Part shown: piece by piece, positions 17,603 to 24,751 of the stretch
Numbering within the stretch: the stretch's first letter is position 1
How the letters are laid out: each line of letters begins with the position of its first letter
Source: Halovenus salina
GTDB lineage: Archaea; Halobacteriota; Halobacteria; Halobacteriales; Haloarculaceae
Length of the DNA: 64,000 nt
Direction: 5' to 3'
NCBI RefSeq assembly: GCF_026410925.1
Contig: NZ_CP112972.1
Location: forward strand, 992,001 to 1,056,000
Position numbers and translations under genes: made by a program
Notes under the pieces: model-generated
What the model was told of the DNA's origin: nothing
Databases searched by the model: none
What the model saw: the letters and a program-made list of their open reading frames with translations, nothing else

Positions 17603-18868
17603 TTATAGCCGGACGATATTGTCGCGCTCGAATTCTTTGGTCGCATTACGGGTGTCGAAGACGAGATCCGCCTGCTCGACGATCATATCGAGATCAAGGG
17701 CAGAGTGGTCGGTCGCGAGGACAACACAGTCGGCATTCTCCAGCCGTTCTCTTGTTAACGGGACCGACTCGTATGTCTCTCCGAGCACGTCGAACTCGGG
17801 GACGTGTGGGTCGTGATAGCTAATTTCTGCATGCCAGTCTTCGAGCTGAGAGATGATATCGAGCGCCGGCGACTCCCGCGTATCGGAGACATCCGGCTTG
17901 TAGGCGACACCCACCACGAGCACATCTGCCGTCGAGAGTGCGGTACCACGCTCGTTCAGCTGTTCGACGACGCGCTGGACGACGTGGGCCGGCATCTCAC
18001 GATTGACCGTATCAGCGAGGTCGATAAACCGCGTATCGATACCCTGCTGATTTGCCTTCCAGGACAGGTAAAACGGGTCGACCGGAATACAGTGGCCGCC
18101 AAGTCCCGGGCCGGGATAGAACGACATGAATCCGAATGGTTTCGTCGCCGCGGCGTCGATGACAGACCAGATATCCACGTCGAGTTCGTGGGCGACCTGT
18201 GCGAGTTCGTTGATAAGACCGATGTTGACAGCCCGGAACGTGTTTTCGAGGAGTTTGACCAGTTCCGCTTCGGTCGCAGAATTCACTCGGACGACCTCGT
18301 CGAACACCTGCTCGTAGATAGCCTGGGCGTGGTCCCCACAGTCCTCGGTGACGCCGCCGAGTACCTTGGGGATCTCCGTGGGACCGTACTCCTCGTTACC
18401 CGGGTCGATTCGCTCCGGCGAGAACGCCAGATAAAGGTCCTTGCCGATGGTGATGCCGTTCTGTGCCAGTGTCTCCCCGACGACCTCGCGTGTCGCACCC
18501 GGGTACACTGTGGATTCGAGGACGACCGTACAGCCTGTCGGAAGCGCCGGAGCGAGACGTTCAGCCGCGTCGACGACAAACGAGAGGTCGGGCGAGTCGG
18601 TCTTCCGGAGTGGCGTGGGGACACAGATTGAAACCGCGTCGACAGACGAGAGTGCCTCGTACTCCGTGGAGAACTGCAATCCATCGTCGAGGGCCCGTTT
18701 GACGGTCTCGTCGTCAATGTCGTTGACAGTTGATTCTCCACGAGTAAGTCTGTCGACTGTCTCGGCATCGACATCGACACCGATTACCTCAAACCCCGCT
18801 TCCTGCATCGCCAGTGAGAGCGGAAGACCAACGTAACCAAGGCCGATGACACCCACGCGCGTTGTCAT
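17603..18868 (-). CDS. UDP-glucose/GlcNAc/ManNAc-type nucleotide-sugar 6-dehydrogenase
   Basis: A 421-residue UDP-sugar dehydrogenase that oxidises C6 of a nucleotide hexose to the uronic acid in two NAD steps. The start at 18868 places the Rossmann motif RVGVIGLGYVGLPLSLAMQE at the N-terminus. Further landmarks are VVLESTVYPGATREVVGE, FSPERIDPGNEEYGPTEIPKV, ATEAELVKLLENTFRAVNIGLINE, the catalytic cysteine region GPGLGGHCIPVDPFYLSWK and VLVVGVAYKPDVSDTRESPALD. The GLGGHCIPVDP variant is typical of the UDP-N-acetylhexosamine branch (WecC/WbpA/AglM-like). It would provide the uronic acid substrate for the Gfo/Idh and aminotransferase pair. It is divergent from the histidine kinase gene at 18969. 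Confidence 0.92.
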   Translation of the reverse strand: MTTRVGVIGLGYVGLPLSLAMQEAGFEVIGVDVDAETVDRLTRGESTVNDIDDETVKRALDDGLQFSTEYEALSSVDAVSICVPTPLRKTDSPDLSFVVDAAERLAPALPTGCTVVLESTVYPGATREVVGETLAQNGITIGKDLYLAFSPERIDPGNEEYGPTEIPKVLGGVTEDCGDHAQAIYEQVFDEVVRVNSATEAELVKLLENTFRAVNIGLINELAQVAHELDVDIWSVIDAAATKPFGFMSFYPGPGLGGHCIPVDPFYLSWKANQQGIDTRFIDLADTVNREMPAHVVQRVVEQLNERGTALSTADVLVVGVAYKPDVSDTRESPALDIISQLEDWHAEISYHDPHVPEFDVLGETYESVPLTRERLENADCVVLATDHSALDLDMIVEQADLVFDTRNATKEFERDNIVRL

Positions 18869-18968
18869 AGCTCGATACAGGGTGCTGTGGGGCTTGAGTT
18901 CGTCGGTCCATACCAAGTAGGCAACCCTCGTATATTTAACTACAGACGTAGAATCGAGGACAACCGTC

Positions 18969-20117
18969 GTGATAGACAGAGAGCTCCGAGTACCCGGCAC
19001 ACCAACAGAGCAGGGATATATTGGTCTTGCCCTGGTCGTGGGAACCGGCCTTTCGACCTCGTGTGTCGCACTGTTGCACGCATCTCGAACACAGTTCAGC
19101 GCCATCGAGGCGATCTACGTGTTCACTCCTGTCATCGTGAGCATCGCACTCGTCGTTGCGGGGACGTTACTCTGGACGACGCAGTTCGGTGGCCGAGAGA
19201 TGCTCCGTATCGGCACCGCGGTCTTTCTGGGGATGACCGTCTTCGGCTTGCTCATCACATGGACGATCACCCACGAGTTCATCCGTGGCGGGTCGGTCGC
19301 ACACGCGCCGTTCGTGACCGTCAACAGCATGACTGTCGGGGCATTCGTCGGGCTGGTACTTGGCTGGCTCGACGCCAGAAACCGTCGCTACGAGACGACG
19401 CTCCGACAGGAGCGAAACAAGTTCAAGCGACAGACGGAGGAACTCGACGAGTTCGCTGCTATCGTCTCACACGACCTCCGCAACCCGCTAAATGTCGCCA
19501 CGCTAGAACTCCAGCGTGCGAAGGAGACGGCCGGCGGAGAGACGACTCAAACGCTCGAAGATGTTGAAGAATCTCTCGCCCGAATGGAGACAATCGTCGA
19601 GGACGTGTTGGCGCTGGCCCGGGAAGGTGACGCTATCGGTGACCTCGCCGCAACCTCGATTGAGGAGGTAGCAGAGTACTGCTGGGGGAACGTCGAAACT
19701 GGAGCGGCAACTCTGGAAGTTGTCGACAGCACGACAGTCATGGCGGACCGAAGCGCGCTGGAACACATCTTTGAGAACCTCTTTCGGAATGCGATAGAGC
19801 ACGGCTCTGAGACCAGCATTCCTGCGGACAGCAAGCCACTGGTTATTCGCGTCGGAACGGTTGAGGGAGGGTTCTACGTCGAAGACACCGGGACAGGACT
19901 TCCCGAAGACCTCCAGTCGGCGATATTCGAGTCAGGTGTGACGACACAGCAGGGCGGAACAGGAATCGGACTCAGTATCGTCCAGAAGCTGGTGGCCGCA
20001 CACGGGTGGACAATCGAGGCAACCGACGGAAGCGACGGCGGTGCCCGCTTCGAGGTGACTGGTGTTGATCTCGTCGCCGAGCCGTCTGAAGAGAGCTGGC
20101 TGGCTGAACTGGATTGA
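18969..20117 (+). CDS. Membrane-bound sensor histidine kinase
   Basis: A 382-residue kinase beginning at GTG 18969. The N-terminal third has about four hydrophobic helices (roughly residues 16-38, 47-70, 80-101 and 115-134), resembling the HisKA_7TM/N-terminal membrane sensors of haloarchaea but shorter. A HisKA dimerisation helix carries the phospho-acceptor His168 in EFAAIVSHDLRNPLNV. The HATPase domain follows with N-box IFENLFRNAIEHG, G1 box VEDTGTGLPED and G2 box QGGTGIGLSIVQKL. No receiver domain is present, and no response regulator gene is adjacent. It lies divergent to the nucleotide-sugar dehydrogenase and converges with the aldehyde dehydrogenase. Confidence 0.9.
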   Translation: MIDRELRVPGTPTEQGYIGLALVVGTGLSTSCVALLHASRTQFSAIEAIYVFTPVIVSIALVVAGTLLWTTQFGGREMLRIGTAVFLGMTVFGLLITWTITHEFIRGGSVAHAPFVTVNSMTVGAFVGLVLGWLDARNRRYETTLRQERNKFKRQTEELDEFAAIVSHDLRNPLNVATLELQRAKETAGGETTQTLEDVEESLARMETIVEDVLALAREGDAIGDLAATSIEEVAEYCWGNVETGAATLEVVDSTTVMADRSALEHIFENLFRNAIEHGSETSIPADSKPLVIRVGTVEGGFYVEDTGTGLPEDLQSAIFESGVTTQQGGTGIGLSIVQKLVAAHGWTIEATDGSDGGARFEVTGVDLVAEPSEESWLAELD

Positions 20118-20118
20118 C

Positions 20119-21570
20119 TTACCAGTTCTCGTAGACAGTCTTCGTGCTGGTGAAAAATCGAAGTCCCTCGTCGCCGGACTCGCGGTAGGTATCACTGGAG
20201 GAGTCTTTGAAGCCGCCGAAGGGGACGTGTAGCTCCGTGCCGGAGGTCTGTTCGTTGATTTTGACGACGCCGGCCTCGATGTCGTCGGCAAAGCGTTTGG
20301 CCTCGGCGAGGTCTTCGGTGGCCATACTCGCCGAGAGGCCGTAATCCACATCGTTTGCGACCTCGAGTGCCTCCTCGTAGCCCGAGACTTTCAACACCGC
20401 TAGCACCGGCCCGAATATCTCCTCCTGTGCAATTCGCATCTCGTGGTCGACGTCGGTGAATACGGTGGGCTCGACGAAGTAGCCGTCCTCGTAGACCCCG
20501 CCGGTCAACTCCTCGCCACCGTATGCGAGGGTTGCACCCTCGGTCTGTCCGACATCGATGTAATCGAGCGTCCCCGCAAGTTCGCCTTCTGAGGCCTGGG
20601 GACCCATATCCGCACCGTCGAGTCCGTGACCGACCTCAATTCGCTCTGCCCGCTCTGTGATGCCCTCGACGAACTCGTCGTAGACATCCTCGTAGACGAT
20701 GGCCCGGGACGTCGCGGTACAGGCTTGGCCTGTCACCCCGAATGCACCCCAGCGGGCAATCGAGAGCGCGCGCTCCATGTCGGCAGTGTCGGAGACGACC
20801 AGGGGATTTTTGCCACCCATCTCTGTCTGGACGCGTTTCATGTCCTCGGTCGCCCCCTCGTACACCGAGAAGCCGACGGATTTGCTGCCGGTGAATGAGA
20901 CGGCGTCCACGTCCTCGTGTTCGATGATTCCGTCGCCGACCTGGCTGCCCGAGCCGGTGACGTAGTTGACGACGCCGTCTGGTAGTCCGGCAGCCTCAAA
21001 ACACTCGAACAGCTTCCGGGTGCAGTTGGGCGCGTTACTCGCCGGCTTGAACACCACGGCGTTTCCGGTTGCAATCGCGGGCGCGATCTTCCAAACGGGG
21101 ATAATAAACGGATAGTTCCAGGCGGTGATGAGTCCGGCGACGCCGACTGGTTCTCGGACCACCGAGAGGTCCTTTGCGGGCGTGCTAGATGCCTTCTTCT
21201 CGTGGCCGAAGTCGCGGATACGTTCCGCGTAGTAGTACAGAATGTCGACTGCGCGGCTCACCTCGCCCGCCGCTTCGGGGACGGTCTTGCCTTCCTCGTG
21301 CGTGAGCGTCTCGGCGAGTTCGTCGCTCCGGGACCGAATCTCTTCGGCGGCCCGCCGGAGGAACTCGCCGCGCTCGGGGGCCTGGCGGCCGGCCCACGCT
21401 GTTTGTGCCTCTGTCGCAGCCGCGACAGCCGCGTCGACATCTGTCTGTGTCGAGGACTGGAACTCGCCAATGGTGTCGGTCACATCCGCAGGGTTGTAGA
21501 CTGTGAGCGTCTCGCCACTCTCTGATTCCTGCCACTCGCCGTCGATGTAGTTCAGGTGTGTCACTGCCAT
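20119..21570 (-). CDS. NAD(P)-dependent aldehyde dehydrogenase
   Basis: A 483-residue class 3-like ALDH superfamily member. Visible motifs are the oxyanion asparagine in TAWNYPFIIPVWK, FKPASNAPNC, SFTGSKSVG (cofactor site), the general base glutamate in QTEMGGKNPLVV, the catalytic cysteine in GQACTATSRAIV and EEIFGPVLAV. The active site is complete. Relatives in haloarchaea include the alpha-ketoglutarate semialdehyde dehydrogenase of the pentose pathways (XacD-like) and general aldehyde oxidases; I cannot separate these from sequence alone. It sits 72 nt downstream of the nusA stop, in the position where most haloarchaea have the S12/S7 ribosomal genes, yet it looks like a separate unit. Confidence 0.92.
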   Translation of the reverse strand: MAVTHLNYIDGEWQESESGETLTVYNPADVTDTIGEFQSSTQTDVDAAVAAATEAQTAWAGRQAPERGEFLRRAAEEIRSRSDELAETLTHEEGKTVPEAAGEVSRAVDILYYYAERIRDFGHEKKASSTPAKDLSVVREPVGVAGLITAWNYPFIIPVWKIAPAIATGNAVVFKPASNAPNCTRKLFECFEAAGLPDGVVNYVTGSGSQVGDGIIEHEDVDAVSFTGSKSVGFSVYEGATEDMKRVQTEMGGKNPLVVSDTADMERALSIARWGAFGVTGQACTATSRAIVYEDVYDEFVEGITERAERIEVGHGLDGADMGPQASEGELAGTLDYIDVGQTEGATLAYGGEELTGGVYEDGYFVEPTVFTDVDHEMRIAQEEIFGPVLAVLKVSGYEEALEVANDVDYGLSASMATEDLAEAKRFADDIEAGVVKINEQTSGTELHVPFGGFKDSSSDTYRESGDEGLRFFTSTKTVYENW

Positions 21571-21642
21571 ATGCTATGAGTATCTACCCGACGGGATAAT
21601 AGAGTACTGGGTTCGACGGGACCGCGATAAAGAGACGAGCGG

Positions 21643-22068
21643 TCAGGTCAACTCGATGTCGTCGATATCGTGGTGTCGGCGGGCCAGCTTCCGTGCGGCC
21701 TCGATGTTCTTGCCGTCGGTTCCGATGGCCGCACCGTGGTCCTCCTGGGCTACCTCGGCGTAGGCCACCCGGTCGTCGTTCTCGCTAATCGTGACGTTGT
21801 AGACCGCGGCCGGAGCGAGCGCGCTGGCGACGAAATCTTCGGGGTGGTCAGCGTCCTCGACGAGCTTTATTGAGCGGCCGAACTGGTTTTCCGCGCGACG
21901 AACGTGTTCGCCGTCGGTGCCGATTGCCTTGCCCATCTCGCCGGGCTTGATGAGTAGGATGACTCGGTCGTGGTCGTCGTCGACGATGCAGTCCCGCACT
22001 GTCGCCTCCGTCTCGTCCTCGAACAGCGCCGCGAACTGCCGTGCGTCGTCCGAGAGCGTAAATCCCAT
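21643..22068 (-). CDS. nusA: Archaeal NusA-like transcription factor
   Basis: A 141-residue protein made of two KH domains only, as in archaeal NusA; bacterial S1 and NusG-binding parts are absent. The two GxxG loops are seen as IKPGEMGKAIGTDGEHVRR and EDHGAAIGTDGKNIEAAR. It binds RNA and is presumed to act with RNA polymerase in elongation or termination. The start codon is 4 nt after the rpoA2 stop, so the gene is the distal member of the RNA polymerase operon, a conserved archaeal arrangement. Confidence 0.96.
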   Translation of the reverse strand: MGFTLSDDARQFAALFEDETEATVRDCIVDDDHDRVILLIKPGEMGKAIGTDGEHVRRAENQFGRSIKLVEDADHPEDFVASALAPAAVYNVTISENDDRVAYAEVAQEDHGAAIGTDGKNIEAARKLARRHHDIDDIELT

Positions 22069-22072
22069 GAGC

Positions 22073-24742
22073 TCAGTCGGCCTGGGACTCGTTTGCGCTC
22101 ATCCGCAGATCCACGTCGCCGGTCCCGAGCTTGATAGGTTTGCCGACAATGACATTCTCAGTCACGCCGTCGAGCTCGTCAATCTCGCCGTGGATGGCGG
22201 CATCGAGCAGGTGACTGACCGTCACCTCGAAGGCCGCGCGGGCCAGCACCGAGTCCTTCGAGCCGGAGATGCCGTGGCGGCCGATAGACTCGATTTCACC
22301 GTTGTTCGTCATGATGTCAGCGACGAGCATCAGGTGACGGATGTTCACGTCGTCGAGCCCCTGCTCTTCGAGCGTGTTCTGTGTCTCGTTGATGATCGCC
22401 TCACGAGCGGCCTCGATGCCGAGGTTCTTGTGAATCTCGTGGATGTTGTTACAGGTCGTCCGGCTGGCGTCGACGCCCTCGATGTCGAGCACGTCTCCGA
22501 AATCCGACCCCTCGGTGTAGAGGACGAACTGCTCGCCCTCGTCGGTCTCTTCTTTCCGGATGACCACGCGGGAGATATCCTCGATACCCTTGAACGTAAT
22601 CTCACGGAGCTCCTCGACGAGCTGGAGGAGGTCGCGGTAGGATGGCTCTTCGGGACCGAACTGGATGCCAAGCCCCTGCTGGATGGTCTTGACGCCGAGT
22701 TTCGACTCGATGGTGCTCGCAATCTCTTCGGCAACCTGGACAGGGTCCTCGACGGTCGGCCACCGCTCTCGGAGGGTCTCCTCGTTGAGCGATACCTGGA
22801 CAACCATGTCGGCGACGTTCGTCGAGACATCCCCGAGCTGGAGAATCTTGGTCGCCTCGATTTTCCAGACGACCTCGTGGGCACGGTCGCGGTTCTCGGC
22901 GTACTCGTCTTCGAGGTAGACGTTCATCATCGGCGTGTCGGGCTCTTTACGAGCATCGACCAGCTCGATGAGCCGAGGCAGACCCTGTGTCACGTCGATT
23001 TCTGCGACACCCGCGTAGTGGAACGTGTTCATCGTGTTGTGCGTGACGACGCCCTCTGCCGTGGTGAACGTCTCGAGCCCAGCTACCGAGAAATCATACA
23101 CGTACTCGTGGTCTGGTGTGAACGTCTCGATAGACTCGATTCGGTCCCAGACGACATCACCCTCAACTGCTGTTCGCAACGCGTCGAGTTCTGGAATCTC
23201 GTCTGCTGTCTCATCTGATAGCTCGGAGACCAGACGTGACAGCCTGTTCCGACCGATGCGCTGGCGCTTGTGTGCACTGTTGATCTGTCTGGATGGGAGA
23301 CCTGCCTTCGATGCAGCACGTTTCAGGCTATCTCCGAAGTTCGGAATCTGGTCGGTTGCATCCGGACCGTCCGGGTCGATTTCGGTGACGAGGTTTCGAA
23401 GTTGCTCGTGGCGCTCACCGACCAGCCCAATCTGTTCAGCAAATCGGGTGACGTGTTTGCTCGGAACCCGGAGCGTGTGAGAGTCGTCTTGCTCGCCTCT
23501 GGTAGCGTATACGCCGAACCGAGCGAGTAACAACGCCACTCCCTCGGTCAGGCGCTCCGATGTCGAACTCGACCGGATTGCCCGTGTCGCGACGTTGCCA
23601 TCGCCGCTGAAATACCCCGAGAGGAGACCAGATGCAAACGAGTCAGATGCACCGAAGGCAAAGTCCGGAACGATCTTCTCGCCGTCCTCGACACAGCACG
23701 CCCGAAGGAAGTCGGCAAGAACCGTTCCGTTGATGCGAATGTCGTGGCCGAGCGCGAACCCGCTCGTATTTTCGTATTCGTTTGTCGAGAGGTCAAAGCG
23801 GTCGGCAAACTCCCGAACGCGGCTCTGGAACGGCTCCTCAACGTTGGAGATAGAGACGTAGTGGTCCGTCAGGTTCCCCTCGGCAAGGAATGCACCGATG
23901 AAGAAGCCGGTCTCCTCGTCGATCGGGAACTGTTCAGGTAACGCGACAGTTCCCTGTCGCGGGTAGACCGCGTGCTCCTCGAGTTCTCCTGCCTCAAGTG
24001 CCTGGCGTTTGTTGTGGATTTGGGAGTCGCCGCCGGGATGAACGTCGACACCGCCGTCCGTGAGCGACGAGGTATACCAGTACTCGCTTGCGGGAAGATG
24101 TTCACGCAGATCGACCGCCGTCCGGTCTCCGCCGTCGAACTCTCCGATGACAGGCAACCAGTCACCTTCGCTCAACTCCTCGCCTGCGACGGGAACGACC
24201 TCGTTGTCGCTCCGCGTGACGAACGAGTGCGATTTCGTCGCTCGAATCGTCCGTCCGGACTCCAACTCGAATTCGAGCAACTCGTCGGGAGCCTCGTGTC
24301 GACTCACCTCCTCGACTGGTTTCCACTCGACTTGTTCGTCGTTCCGGAGTGACACCACTTCGATGTCATCCGGTGCGCGTGTCACCTCGTGCCCGTCGAT
24401 ATCCTGGGTCTCCCGAACGTGGAGAAGCCCGTCGACAAGCGATCCGATTTCGGTCACCTGTGTCTCGTCTCCTCGGCGAACGATGACACGTTCATCGTGC
24501 GGGATGCTCATCTGGGTTCCGGGCTCGCCGATACTCTGGGCACTGACCGTCCCGACGGGGTCGAGCGGGTCGACACGGGATTTCTCGTATTCGGCGGCCG
24601 TCGCCTGGACGATCTCGTCGGCCTGCTCGGTCGTTACATCGCGTTCTTCGAGTGTGCTGTACAGCTCGTTTCGGAGCCGAACCGGCAGTCCAGCCTCCTC
24701 GACGAGCACTTCGATGTCCTCGGATACGTCGTGTTCTGTCAT
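22073..24742 (-). CDS. rpoA2: DNA-directed RNA polymerase subunit A'' containing an intein
   Basis: The open frame of 889 codons equals a normal haloarchaeal RpoA'' of about 398 residues plus a 491-residue in-frame intein. The N-extein (1-78) ends [15 protein letters not shown]; the C-extein resumes [22 protein letters not shown], the trigger-loop region of the active centre that is conserved in all cellular RNA polymerases. The rest carries [20 protein letters not shown] near the C-terminus. RpoA'' is the C-terminal part of the beta' equivalent and provides the bridge helix and trigger loop side of the catalytic site. It lies between rpoA1 (9 nt upstream) and nusA in the operon. Confidence 0.96.
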   Translation of the reverse strand: MTEHDVSEDIEVLVEEAGLPVRLRNELYSTLEERDVTTEQADEIVQATAAEYEKSRVDPLDPVGTVSAQSIGEPGTQMSIPHDERVIVRRGDETQVTEIGSLVDGLLHVRETQDIDGHEVTRAPDDIEVVSLRNDEQVEWKPVEEVSRHEAPDELLEFELESGRTIRATKSHSFVTRSDNEVVPVAGEELSEGDWLPVIGEFDGGDRTAVDLREHLPASEYWYTSSLTDGGVDVHPGGDSQIHNKRQALEAGELEEHAVYPRQGTVALPEQFPIDEETGFFIGAFLAEGNLTDHYVSISNVEEPFQSRVREFADRFDLSTNEYENTSGFALGHDIRINGTVLADFLRACCVEDGEKIVPDFAFGASDSFASGLLSGYFSGDGNVATRAIRSSSTSERLTEGVALLLARFGVYATRGEQDDSHTLRVPSKHVTRFAEQIGLVGERHEQLRNLVTEIDPDGPDATDQIPNFGDSLKRAASKAGLPSRQINSAHKRQRIGRNRLSRLVSELSDETADEIPELDALRTAVEGDVVWDRIESIETFTPDHEYVYDFSVAGLETFTTAEGVVTHNTMNTFHYAGVAEIDVTQGLPRLIELVDARKEPDTPMMNVYLEDEYAENRDRAHEVVWKIEATKILQLGDVSTNVADMVVQVSLNEETLRERWPTVEDPVQVAEEIASTIESKLGVKTIQQGLGIQFGPEEPSYRDLLQLVEELREITFKGIEDISRVVIRKEETDEGEQFVLYTEGSDFGDVLDIEGVDASRTTCNNIHEIHKNLGIEAAREAIINETQNTLEEQGLDDVNIRHLMLVADIMTNNGEIESIGRHGISGSKDSVLARAAFEVTVSHLLDAAIHGEIDELDGVTENVIVGKPIKLGTGDVDLRMSANESQAD
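23036..24508 (-). other. RpoA'' intein with LAGLIDADG homing endonuclease
   Basis: This is residues 79-569 of the RpoA'' frame, 491 residues long. It begins with serine ([12 protein letters not shown]), a Ser1-type splicing junction, instead of the commoner cysteine. Block B is TKSHSFV with the T-x-x-H motif; the penultimate histidine and terminal asparagine close it as VVTHN, followed by a +1 threonine, which is a competent nucleophile for splicing. Block F reads [14 protein letters not shown]. Two dodecapeptide motifs of a LAGLIDADG endonuclease are visible, [12 protein letters not shown] and [12 protein letters not shown], so the homing domain looks intact. Splicing would regenerate [13 protein letters not shown] exactly. 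Confidence 0.95.
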
Positions 24743-24751
24743 GATATCACC

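Noticed and set aside
17554-17646. Upstream extension of the epimerase frame
   Set aside because: The Rossmann fold starts directly at ATG 17553; the extra 31 codons have no similarity and overlap the intergenic gap.
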